64,000 nucleotides of DNA, from the NCBI RefSeq assembly GCF_030272615.1, contig NC_081414.1:822987896-823051895 (forward strand). The letters are read 5' to 3'. This document shows positions 33,781 through 44,927 of this stretch, one piece after another. The first letter of the stretch is position 1, and each line of letters opens with the position of its first letter. The DNA comes from Cryptomeria japonica (taxonomy: Eukaryota > Streptophyta > Pinopsida > Cupressales > Cupressaceae). The translations under genes were made by a program, and so were the position numbers. The notes under the pieces were generated by a model that saw only the letters and a program-made list of their open reading frames with translations, was not told the DNA's origin and did no database searches.

Positions 33781-34353
33781 ATTGATAAAGTTATAGAAAC
33801 AGGTAAACAAAATGAAAATTTAATTTGGAAATTATATTTTGATGGTGCCTGCAGTAAGGATGGAAATGGGGCAGGGGTTGTATTTATTTCACCTAATGGA
33901 AAAAAATTTAAATACTCTTTCTTGTTAACTTTTGGGTTTACTAATAATATTGTTGAATATGAGGCCCTCTTATTAGGACTTAAACTAGCAAATAAACATT
34001 GCATTAAGTTACTAATAGTTTATGGTGATTTAGAATTAGCCGTTTCACAAGTTAGAGGCAAATTTGTTGCAAAAAATGAAAGATTAAGAAGCTACAGGAA
34101 TGAAGTTTGGGATTACATTGAACTATTTGATTCTTTCTCCATCAATTGGACTGAAAGATCCAATAATATTTGGGCAGACTTTATGACTAACCTAGCAATT
34201 AAACATAATGATGTCCCTTTTGATGATATTACACAAGCTGAAATTAAAACAAGACCATTTGTTCTTGATAATGTTAAGAGTTGGCAAGTGTTTGATGATG
34301 ATAAGGATCTGCTAAGATTTCTCTTTTGTGAAGATCAGTATGCAGAACAGTAG
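33781..34353 (+). pseudogene. Archaeal-type RNase H of element E, upstream of RT
   Basis: Residues encoded at about 33816-34200 form an RNase H of the aRNH type: YFDGACSKDGNGAGVV, TNNIVEYEALLLGL, VYGDLELAVSQV and NNIWADFMTNLA. The four acidic positions D-E-D-D are present. This kind is known from Tat elements as a second RNase H and is usually reported next to the gypsy RNase H, near integrase. Here it follows protease and precedes RT in the same uninterrupted frame. It ends at TAG 34351. Confidence 0.85.
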
Positions 34354-35603
34354 ATTGATTGGAATGGACTCGTAGAAGACAAGGATGGCACACAAACAAT
34401 ACTTGGGCAAGAGGTGTTGTAGTTGAGAACAAATAAAATCCCTAGAGGATTGGTAGAGCTTGAAAAAATGTTTGATGATAAAGACATGGCAAGTTTCAGA
34501 CCCAATCCAGGAGGATGTGAGGATGTTGAAAAATAAAATTGGGAAATGAAAGCAACCCAAGAGATGTATATATTGGAAAAAAGCTCACACTAAAAATCAA
34601 GACAATATTGATTAGTCTGCTGAGAAAATATAGACATGTCTTTCCTTGGTCATATGATGACCTTAAAGCATACGGAGAAGACCTTTTTCGGCACGAGGTA
34701 CCATTAAAACCGGATGCTAAACCTTTCAGGCAAAAGAAAAGGCCTATAAACCCTACCTTGGCTCCTACGATGAAGGAGGAGTTAATGAAAATGAGAAATG
34801 CAGGGATTATTGAGCCTATAAGGCACTCAACATGGGTGTCAAAATTAGTACCAGTATGAAAGAAAAATGGTGATATTAGGTTATGTGTAGATTTTAGAAA
34901 TCTAAATGTTTCATCTTTGAAGGATAACTATGCTTTTCCTAACATGGACGCTCTATTACAGAAGGTTATAGGAAATTAATTGTTGTTTATGATGGATGGG
35001 TTTTTCAGGCTATAACCAAGTTAAGGTCAAGGAGTCAGAGAAATACAAGACAACCTTTACTACACCATGGGGCACTTATGTGTATGTAAGGATGCCTTTT
35101 GGGTTAAGAAATGTAGGAACTACATTCCAGAGGGCTATGGATGTAGCCTTTGAAGGGTTAATTGATCATATTTTAGTAGTGTACCAAGATGATATGACTG
35201 CTTACTCTAAAAATGCAGAAGATCATTGTAACGACTTAGAATTTTTTTTTATTAGAGCATTAGAATATGACATATCTTTGAATCCTAAAAATGTCATTTT
35301 GGGGTTACTGAAGGAAAGTTGTTAGGTCATAATGTTTCAAAAGATGGTGTGAGAATCGATCCAGAAAGAATTGCTGCTATTGATAAAATTCAAATCCCAA
35401 AAATAGTTAAAGCAATTCAATCTTTTTTTGGTCAAATTAACTTTGTAAGAAGATTTGTTTCAAACTTCTCTGAAATCATAAATCCTCTTGCTAAAATGTT
35501 GAAAAAGGGTGCTGAAATAAAATGGACTAATGAAGCTCTTGAAGCTTTTGTAAATATCAAAATAGCCATCAAGGAAGCCCCTATATTAAAATCACTTGAT
35601 TTC
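34354..35603 (+). pseudogene. pol: Element E reverse transcriptase
   Basis: After stops at 34351 and 34420 and a frameshift near 34525, the RT begins with the family sequence NPRDVYIGKKLT. It shows RKYRHVFPWSYDDLKAY, PINPTLAPTMKEEL, RLCVDFRNLN, SGYNQV, PFGLRN and a catalytic motif VYQDDMTAYS near 35180. A further shift lies at about 34997 and another at about 35318. The thumb and connection part, FGQINFVRRFVSNFS, lies before element F at 35604. Confidence 0.88.
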
Positions 35604-36115
35604 TGTTAGGATATTTAATCTTTACTTAGCTTAGGTTTATTTGTATTTGGTTTAGGATAATCCTTTGGAATTCCTACATGTAATTTGTCCTCTAGTACAT
35701 GTGTGAGGACAAGTCATTTCTTTTTATTTTCCTTTATTAAGGAATATTGGATTTCCTTGATAAGAGGATGTGGACACATGGCACACACATTTTATGAATG
35801 GTGGCATTCATAGATTTGGGAGTTACTTTGTAACTCCTCTCCTCATCTCTATTTAAGAGATGTCTCCTCTCTCATTTCTCCTTAATGACAATATTGTAAA
35901 GAGCTTCTCTCTCTCTCTCTCATTTTAGGCATTGCCTCATTCATAATATCACAAGGGGTTTTTCTTTGTTTTTCCCCTTTCAAAAGTTCTTGTGCCTCCT
36001 TCTTCACATTTGGGTGATTGCTCCAAGGTTTTTTCATTTCTCTTGGTAACATTTATTTCATCAATAAACTTACTTGGATATCATTTTTCTTTCCTTGTTC
36101 TTGTATTTCCTTTCA
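35604..36115 (+). repeat. 5' LTR of element F
   Basis: The LTR is 512 bp, TGTTAG to TTTCA, with a (CT)n tract near 35910. Confidence 0.95.
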
Positions 36116-37788
36116 TGGTATCAGAGCAGGTTTCTAATCCTTGTTTCAAGTTGAGATTGATGAAGGTTACCATTATGTGGAGTTCACCCTATTGGAGGCA
36201 TTCTTGAGAGGAGAAGAAGCTCTTTTTTTCTAATATTTTCTATTGTGCAGGTTTTGGTTTCAGTTTTTAATTTTTTTTCAAACTTGTTAACAAATTTGTA
36301 TGCAAGTTTAATCTTCTTAGATTCTAGTTTTTTCTTATAAAATATAGCTTTGGAAGGCTTGCCACCAAAGTTTCTTCTTTATAGTTTAAACTTGTGGTTT
36401 TGGAAGGCTTGCCACCAAAACTCCATTTCTAGCCTCTTTTCCTGCATTCTTTGATTTATTTTCATTTTGGAAGGCTTGCTGCCAAAACTATTTTAACATA
36501 AAATTGTATCTCTGATTCATATTGTAGGGTCTAACATTTCCAGCAGTTTCTGTATTTGTTTGATTTGTAACTCCAATAGCTCCAGTTGTTGATATCTTTA
36601 TTTCAGTTGTTTCTAGCTAATCTTGTTTGCAGGTTTTTACTTCTCAAGTTTCTCACCAAATTTATATTAATTCTTAAAACAAAGACATATTTTGAAATGT
36701 GAAGACGTTGTATCATTTTCTAATTGCTCTATGTGTTTTTCATTATTCAATTGCCTCTTTGATTTGCCTGCAGTTTTTTTAACATTTCAATTGCAGATTT
36801 TTTGGATAAAAAGAAATTTATATTGTTACTCTATGTAACATTAATCTATATTTTATCTCTATGTTTAAATATCTCTTGTATTTATTGTTGGATCAATTCT
36901 CTTTGTTGACTGTCTTATCTCTGTTGTCCTCGCATTATTATAGTCTTGTTTTCCTAATCTCCTCTTGGCCGCTCTTATCCTTGGTCTGCATTCTCCTTAG
37001 GGTGTGCGCTAGTAGCTAGAGCCTTTGTTTATGTGATATTTGTCTTTTCTTCTCACACTTGTATCATTTTCACTTATGTCGAGTCCCTGCGTGGTGCTTC
37101 ATTTCTTCTCAGTAATGTTTTCACTCATTTCATCTTACCTATTCGTTCATATAATTATCTAAACTTATTTGTAACGTTCCTTTTCGCATGCGTACTATTT
37201 TACATTTGTAATAGTTGTGTTCTCTTTCTCTTCTTAACCCGTGTCCTCCTTTCTGCATTTATTATCCTTCCTTACTCAATCCATATATTGATTTTCTTAT
37301 CTTAATTCATTTCTCTCCTTAATCCATTCTCACATTTCATTTTAAGTTTTTTTTACAGTCTTAAGGTTTTATCTTCATACACGTATAATTTAAAGTTTAC
37401 TTTATATAATTTTAGTTTCTTTTAAAAAGTAAAGTTAGGTTCTTTAAAAGTGAAGTTAAGTTTAGTTTATTTTTAAAAAAAAAATATAATTTATTTTTCA
37501 TAAAGTTTTTTTTAATATATAATTTTCTTTTTCATTTAAATAGTTTTACTTTGTTATTTTTAAGATTTAAACTTTTTTTATATATAAAGTTTGCTTAAAT
37601 AAAAATAAAAATATTAATTTAAATTTTTTATTAAAGATTTGAAAATAACTTTTTGATAAATAGTCTTTTTTAGAAAAAATGTTATTTTTTAAAAGTTATT
37701 ATTCAAGTTTGATTCAAGTTTAATCAAGGAGGTTAATTTTCGGTTTTTAATCGAACGGAATTTTTTTACTAACCATTATTTTGCTATC
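36116..37788 (+). other. Leader of element F with primer-binding site
   Basis: The primer-binding site is TGGTATCAGAGCA at 36116-36128. The leader is very AT-rich toward its 3' end (37330-37740) and has no coding sequence. Three copies of a TTTTGGAAGGCTTGCCACC word, near 36349, 36398 and 36465, can each fold as a small hairpin. Confidence 0.7.
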
Positions 37789-39227
37789 ATGTCTACATTA
37801 ATTCTGGAAATCAAATTAAATAGTTCTAATTATCATTCATGGAAAACACATATTTCTTTTATTTTTCATTTCAAGCATCTTTTGGATGTTGCAACTGATA
37901 AAACCTTTGAGCTCGCTACAACTGCTCCTCATGCTGATCAAGATAGATGGAAGGCTCAAAATGAGGAAGCACTTGGTTTAATTGGTATTTCAATCGTTCT
38001 TGATTTGTATGTTTTAATTGGAAATTGTACAAAAGCATATGAAGCTTGGGAAATTTTAAAAACAACTTATGATAGCTCAAATGAATCCCGAAAAATTTAG
38101 ATTCAAGATCAACTTGAAGATCTCAGGTATACAAATTTTAAAACCAAGGATGAATTCTTATTAAAGTTTGATTCTGTTAATAGTCAATTAACTAGTTTAC
38201 AAGTTACTCTAGCTTATTTATGTTTAATTCATCTTATTCTTAAAAATGTCTTCCTCACCAATTTTAGCAATTTATTACGAATATTCATGCTCAACTTGCT
38301 ATTCCTAGCTTAGCTACTCAATTAACTTATGATATTTTTCGTAATCTATTACATCAAGAGGAAGCTAAATTAATTCAATTTGGTACTCTTAAAAGTAGTG
38401 AACATGCTTTTATGTCTAAAAATCAAAATCATAATAATAATTTTAGATCCAATAATAATAATCATAATAATAATCACAAGTCTTCTAATTATCAATCTCA
38501 TTCTAAATCTTATCATAACAATTCTCATAATAATAAACATAATAATTCGTACAATAATCAAAGGAATAATTCTCAAACAAGACCCCATTGCACATATTGT
38601 GGGAAAGATGGACATATTACTAATAATTGTTTTAAGAAGCAAAATGGTAAAAAACCCATGAACCAAAATAATCAAAATAATCAACAACATAAACCTCATT
38701 ATAAGAAAGGTAATAATAATGCTAATTCATCTCGTCATGCATTTACATGTACCTATAATGTTTCTCAACCACTTGAGTGGATTATTGATTTTGGTGCATC
38801 TCAACATGTTACCTCTCATAAAGAATGTTTTGAATCTTTGCATCCTGATACTTATAATGTTCTTGTTCAATTAGCTAATAATCATAGTTGTAAAGTTGAA
38901 GCTATTGGTAATGTGAATGTTCCTAATGGGAAATTACATGATGTTCTTTATGTTCATGAATTAAAATCAAATTTGACTTCAGTTCCTAAACTTTGTCAAG
39001 ATTATAAGATTAACTTTTATAGGGGCGTATGTTATATCATTGATCCAAACACTAATCATGTTATTGCTACTGCTAAAATGGATAGTGATAACTTATTCAA
39101 GTTCTATGAATTTTCTCCTCCAAAGTATTCTTTTCTTACTACTGTTGATTTTACTATATGGCATGAAAGACTTGGCCATCTCAATTCTGATTATATTTCA
39201 TTGATGCAAAAAAGCAAATATGGTTGA
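37789..39227 (+). pseudogene. gag: Element F gag, protease and GAG-preintegrase
   Basis: ATG at 37789 starts a gag with LNSSNYHSWKTHI and helices. After a shift between 38100 and 38412 an Asn/His-rich tract (38430-38580) leads to a CCHC knuckle CTYCGKDGHITNNC. The protease core is WIIDFGASQHVT (DFGA instead of DSGA), and a GAG-preintegrase part HERLGHLNSD lies near 39170. The next frame begins by overlap at 39220. Confidence 0.85.
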
Positions 39228-40038
39228 TGGATTGCCTAGTATTGTTCCTTCTCAAATTGTTTGCAATGGTTGCATGAGTGGTAAGATGCATAGGGAACCC
39301 TTTCCTCATGGTCAATCTTGGAGGGCATATACTAAATTGCATTTAGTTCATAGTGATCTCTTGGGTCCCATGGAGAATCCCTCCATCCAAGGTTCAAGGT
39401 ATGCTCTTACCTTTGTTGATAATTTTTCAAGAAGAACATGGATATATTTCCTTCATAGTAAGGATCAAGTGCTTGATGTGTTTACTAAATTTCATATGTT
39501 TGTAGAAAGGCAATCTGGTTCTAAAATTAAGATTCTTTGTAGTGACTATGGAAGAGAATATGTCAATAATGCATTTAATTCTTATTTGAAATCTTTTGGA
39601 ATTAAACATGAGCTTACCATTCCTTATACACCACAACAAAATGGTGTGGCGGAACAAAAGCATAGGACAATTGTTGAAATGGCTAGATGTTTATTGCATT
39701 CAAAAAATATGGATTACAAGTTTTGGGTTGAAGCTATGGCTTGTGAAACTTATTTAATTAATATAAAACCTACCAAAGCCTTAAAGGATAAAACTCCTAA
39801 AGAAGCTTGGTTTGGTAGAAAGCCCAATTTGCAAAATTTAAGAATTTTTGGTTCCATAGCTTATGTTCACAAACCTAAGGAAAAAAAATAAAATTTAGAT
39901 TCTAAATCTTCTCCTTTTATTTTTGTTGGTTATGATGAAAATACTAAAGGTTATAGAGTTTACAATCCTATTACTAACAAGGTAAAAGTTGCAAGAGATG
40001 TTTGTATTGTAGAAAAAGGCATTCATGATTGTTCTAAA
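39220..40038 (+). pseudogene. int: Element F integrase
   Basis: HSDLLGPME, CSDYGREY and AEQKHRTIVEMA carry the three acidic positions, with the usual DNGGEY changed to DYGREY. The C-terminal part includes FGSIAYVHKP. A TAA at 39889 interrupts the frame, which then continues (PFIFVGYDENTKGYRVYN). Confidence 0.85.
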
Positions 40039-41869
40039 GTGGAGGATGATGAACTTGCTCAAAGCAAAGTTGTGCTTGTGGAGGACCAACCTCCTTCTTG
40101 TAACCCTACTCCTAATGCATCTCTTTCTATTCCTTCTAGTGATAGTGATGCTGATAATAATAACTCTACTCCTCATGACTCTTCTTTTAGTGATGAATCC
40201 ATTACTTCTAAAAGAAGACCTAAATGGTTTAAATCTTTAATTCAAGATAGTGATGAATACTTAGCTAGAATGGATAGACTTCAAGCTAAAAGAGTTAATT
40301 ATTGTAATCATGCTTTAATAACTACTATTATGAATTCAAATGATCCTAGAAAATTTGATCAAGCTAAAAATCAACCACATTGGAAAAAAGCAATGAAGGA
40401 AGAATATGATACTGTAATTTATAACCAAACTTGGGATTTAGTTCCCTTGCCTCATGGTAAAAATCTTGTTTCTTGCAAGTGGCTTTATAAAACCAAATTG
40501 AATGCTAATAATCAAGTTAGTAAATTTAAAGCTAGATTAGTTGCTAGAGGTTTTTCTCAAATTGAAGGCTTAGATTATACTGAAACTTTTGCTTCTGTTG
40601 CTAAAATGCCTACAATTAAATTTGTGCTTGATTTAGCTTCTAGAATGAATTGGCCTATTCACCAAATGGATGTTAAAAGTGCTTTTCTTAATGGTGATTT
40701 ACATGAGGAAATTTATATGTCTCAACCTCCTGGTTTTATTAAAGAAATCAATTTATGGATTAAAGCAATCTCCTAGGGAGTGGTATTCAAAGATTAATGC
40801 ATTCTTTCTTTCTCGAGGCTTTATTAGAAGTAAAAATGATCCTAACTTGTATATTAAACATATTGAAGATGATATTATCATTGTTATCTTATATGTAGAT
40901 GATTTGATTCTTACTTCAAGTTCCAATACTTTGATTTTTGATATTAAGTTTCAACTTAATCAAAAATTTCAAATGACTGATTTAGGTCTTTTACATTATT
41001 TCTTAGGAATGTAAATTTGGCAAACCTCTAAAGGAATTTTCTTATCTCAAAGTAAATATGCTCAAGATCTCATAGATAAGTTTAACATGAATGATGCTCA
41101 CCATGTTTCAATTCCTATTGAATTAGGCACTAAGTTAATGCTTGATATGCAAACTCCTCTTGTTGATCCTACTTTGTATAGACAATTAGTTGGAAGTTTG
41201 AACTATTTAACTCTTACCAGGCCAGATATTGCTTATAGTGTTGGTTTGGTTTCAAGATTCATGTCTCAACCTCAACAAACACACTTTAATGTTGCTAAAA
41301 GAATTTTAAGATATATTAAAGGAACTATTAATGTAGGTTTGTTTTATGATGCAAATTCTGATTTTACTTTAAAAGGTTTTACTAATTCCGATCTAGGTGG
41401 AGATCCCAATGATGGGAAATCTACTTGTGGTTATTGTTTTTCTGTTGGTTTAGGAGCAATTTCTTGGAATAGTAAAAAGCAAAAATATACCTCTCTTGGA
41501 TCCACTGAAGCTGAGTACAAAGAATGCACTAATTCTTCCAAAGAAGTCTTGTGGCTTAGAAGACTACTTGAAGATTTGGGTCTACCTCAACACAAACCAA
41601 CTCAATTGTATTGTGACAACCAAAGTGCCATTGCCTTGGCTAAAAATCCAGTTTTCCATGCAAGGACAAAACACATTTCTCTCCAACACCACTTTATTAG
41701 AGAAAAAATTGAAGACAAGCAAGTTTCACTCTTCTATTGCAAGGGGGAAGACCAAGTTGCAGATATTTTGACCAAGCCACTTTGTAAAGAAAAGTTCCAA
41801 TTTCATTGTAAAAATCATGGATTGAAACCCATTGAAGGGTTTGATGTAAACTCCCCAAGTAAAGATTAA
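40039..41869 (+). pseudogene. pol: Element F reverse transcriptase and RNase H
   Basis: NLVSCKWLYKTKLN, QMDVKSAFLNGDLHEEIYM and LYVDDLILTSSS mark RT. A shift near 40750 occurs in the loop before GLKQSPREWY. RNase H follows with SDLGGDPNDGKST, GSTEAEYKECT, YCDNQSAIALA and a terminal ADILTKPL. It ends at 41869. Confidence 0.9.
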
Positions 41870-41875
41870 GGGGGT
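41865..41875 (+). other. Polypurine tract of element F
   Basis: AGATTAAGGGGGTG lies directly before the 3' LTR. Confidence 0.75.
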
Positions 41876-42192
41876 GGTTAGAACATTTAATCTTTACTTA
41901 GCTTAGGTTTATTTGTATTTATTTTAGTATATTCCTTTGGAATTCCTACATGTAATTTGTCCTCTAGTACATGTGTGAGGACAAGTCATTTCTTTTTATT
42001 TTCCTTTATTAAGGAATATTAGATTTTCTCCATAAGAGGATGTGGACACATGGTACACACATTTTATGAATGGTGGCATTCATAGATTTGGGAGTTACTT
42101 TGCAACTCCTCTCCTCATGTTTATTTAAGAGATGTCTCCTCTCTCATTTATCCTTAATGACAATATTGTAAAGAGCTTCTTGCTCTCCCCCC

Positions 42193-42241
<49 letters not shown>

Positions 42242-42439
42242 TTTCATTTTAGGCATTGCCTCACTCATAATATCACAAGGGGTTTTTCTTTGTTTTTCCC
42301 CTTTCAAAAGTTCTTGTTCCTCCTTCTTCACATTTGGGTGATTGCTCCAAGGTTTTTGCATTTCTCTTGGTAACATTTATTTCATCAATAAACTTACTTG
42401 GATTTCATTTTTCTTTCCTTTCTCTTGTATTTACTTTCA
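41876..42439 (+). repeat. 3' LTR of element F, with expanded microsatellite
   Basis: The LTR is 564 bp. It opens GGTTAGAACA where the 5' copy has TGTTAGGATA. A run of about 17 C, a (CT)n and an (AC)n stretch at 42187-42240 replace the short (CT)n of the 5' LTR and account for most of the length difference. Confidence 0.92.
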
Positions 42440-42963
42440 ATTTCTCGAAACCCTTCTAAGTGTTTTCATTTGCTTCATTCCATACCATTGTTGTTGTCAT
42501 GTTACAAAAGAATGATGAGGGTCATGAACAACTAGTGGCATTTTTTAGCAAAACCTTACAAGCATCTGAATTAAACTATGATTTGAATGAAAAATAGGCT
42601 TATGCTATTGTGAAAGCTATAAAATATTTTAGATCCTATTTGGTTGGTGCCACTATCTTTGCATATGTGCCAAATGTTGTTGTTAAAGACATCTTCAGAC
42701 AATCAGAAACTACTGGAAGGAGATGCAAATGGAAATCAAATCCAAGAGTTTATATTGATCTACAAATCACAAAGTTAGTAAGGAGTTAGGGTTTGGCAAA
42801 ATTAATGGCAAAATCCAATTTTGAAGCAGCACAGGTAAATCAAGTAGAGTTGGAAGATGTACAGATTAGCATTGAGAGGAGTCCTTGGTATACAAATATT
42901 GTATATTACTTGAAATGCATGAAATGTCCAGATATTTTAAATGATAGTTAGAAGAGAACTTTA
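42440..42963 (+). pseudogene. pol: Element E gypsy-type RNase H, resumed
   Basis: Translation of the third frame gives QKNDEGHEQLVAFFSKTL, ASELNYDLNEK, YAIVKAIKYFRSYLVG, typical of the gypsy RNase H downstream of RT. The part before it (42445-42510) is degenerate and the first catalytic Asp is not recognisable. The region after 42720 is the tether to integrase. Confidence 0.75.
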
Positions 42964-43956
42964 ATGCTTCAAACATCTAAGTATGTGTTACTTAATGGAG
43001 ATTTATATTGGAAAAATAGATATGGTGTTCTCTTATTATGTCTAGATGAGTGCCAAGCATCTGCTGTTTTGAGAGATTTACATGAAGATGTATGTGGAGG
43101 CCATTTCTCAGCCAAAACCACTACTCATAAAATTCTTAATGCTGGTTATTATTGGCCCCAAATTTTCAAGGATTGTCATGCTTATATCAGAAAATGTGAA
43201 GCATGCCAAAATTTTTTAGGGAAGCTTAAGTACAATGGAGCTATTCCTCTCAGACCCATGCATACAGAGGAACCATTCCAGATGTGGAGTATTGACTTCA
43301 TAGGGGAAATAGAAAACAAATCTAGTGGTGGGCATCAATGGATTTTGGTGGCTACTGATTATTTTACTAAGTGGGTTGAAACCATTCCCACAAGACAGGC
43401 TACAACCAAAGTGGTGAGAAAGTTTCTCTTGGGTAAGATTCTGACCAGCTATGGAGTGCCTCAAAAAATTGTGGTAGATAATGGGATGTGTTTCAGATCT
43501 AATGAGTTCTCTAATATCCTATGAAAATTATGGCATCACTTTGTCCTATTCATCACCTTACCATCCCCAAGGAAATGGACAAGCAGAATCTAGCAATAAA
43601 AACTTGTTAAAGATTATCAAAAGGATGTTGGGTGACAATAAAAGAGCTTGGGATTCAAAATTGATGTTAGCAGTATGGGATGATAAAGTGATAGTCAAGA
43701 AGTCCACAATATTTTCTCCATATGAGCTTGTATATGGAAAAGAAGCAAGATTACCCTTGAGTAATTTGCTCCCAGTTTATAAATTTGTTACAGAGGAATT
43801 TTTAGAAGAAGTAAACTTTATGGGGGACAAATTGATGGCTTTAACTGAGTTGGATGAATATAGAAAAGAGGCTTAGGAAAGAAACATTCAAAGGCAACAA
43901 ATTGTTAAGGATTTACATGATAAAAGGGCTTGTGACATAACTTTTGAGGAGGCTGA
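42964..43956 (+). pseudogene. int: Element E integrase, cut by element G
   Basis: The HHCC module (HEDVCGGHFSAKTTTHK, YYWP, CEACQNF) and the core SIDFIGEI, VVDNGMCF and NGQAESSNKN are present. One frameshift at about 43480-43520 lies between the second and third acidic residues. The segment YGKEARLPLSNLLP marks the end of the core. The coding sequence is cut at 43956 and resumes at 58566. Confidence 0.88.
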
Positions 43957-44706
43957 TGTTAGGATTCCCACAGAAACATGTAGGACAAATTAAAACTATG
44001 TACCAGTAAACATAAAGTAATGAATAAACAGAGATAGAAACAACCACATGAAAAAAACAACATAACAAATTAGTTTAATGAGGAAACCGGTGTGGGAAAA
44101 AATTCAGTGGGATTTGTGACCCACAATATTCACTTACTGGCCAATAAGTGAATATTACTACTACAAGAGGGGCCTACACATGCAGGAAGGCCAAGTGCCT
44201 AGAGCTCACTACTCAAAAATGGAAGTCTTACTGACTTACAAAATGGATTATATAAATCCAATGTCTTGTACTGCTTTAAAATAGCATCTACTATGCTAGA
44301 TTTAGTACCGGTTTATAACTCTACTTCTTACATAAAACCTTAACCTATAATTCACATAATAGGTCTACCTAAATTTCCCTTATTACATTCATCCATGCTT
44401 ACATCTTCTTCTCACAATGTTCTATGATGAACTCTCTTATATAAGAGTCATTTTACAACTTGCCAAGTCGGCTTACAAAGTTTTTACAGTAATAAACAAA
44501 ATGGATTAACAACAAAATTCTTGTCAGCTTCTATGCCAGTATGCTTCCTTTCACTACTGGTGTTGGTGGTCTGTGTGCCGGTGTAGAGTCTGATCTTGCT
44601 AGTGCTGGTGGATTGCCTTGCTGGTGTCATAGGATTGTAAGGTTGCCATCAATGACAAAACCTTCGATCACTTACAATGTCTCATTGTTGTGTGCATTTT
44701 CCAACA
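43957..44706 (-). repeat. 3' LTR of element G
   Basis: The LTR is 750 bp. On the plus strand it opens TGTTAGGATTCCCACAG and ends TTCCAACA. Compared with the 5' LTR it lacks about 58 bp after the first 20 bp. Confidence 0.92.
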
Positions 44707-44880
44707 ATCTCCCCCTTTGACATTGATGGCAACAGTCATTAGAAAATTCAAAAAGTGTATCCAAAAACTTGTAATCCAAAAATGTTAACAAAAATGTGTA
44801 CCAAAAGAATATGTGAGCTCCCCCTGAGCAGATGAGTCTTTCGCTGATTATTTTCTCATACTACTACTCCTCTTTTGGCA
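44707..44880 (-). other. Polypurine tracts of element G
   Basis: On the plus strand ATCTCCCCCTTTGACATTG follows the LTR at 44707; weaker tracts lie near 44817 and 44867. The first is nearly the same as that of B at 9701. Confidence 0.7.
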
Positions 44881-44927
44881 TAAATGACAAAGGTTGTCAA
44901 ACTATCAATAGAGTGTAGTTTCCTGTC

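Larger units (their letters stand above)
35604..42439 (+). mobile_element. Element F: Ty1/copia retrotransposon inserted in E
   Basis: F is 6836 bp with a perfect 5-bp duplication atttc (35599-35603 and 42440-42444). It has LTRs of 512 and 564 bp, an initiator-Met primer-binding site, a leader of about 1.7 kb, a frame of gag-protease-integrase-RT-RNase H and a polypurine tract. Frame changes occur near 38100-38412, 39220 and 40750. It is not from the A/B family; the lineage within copia is left open. Confidence 0.95.

Noticed and set aside
38370-38699. Ile/Met-rich frames on both strands
   Set aside because: Shadows of the Asn/His-rich tract in gag of F.
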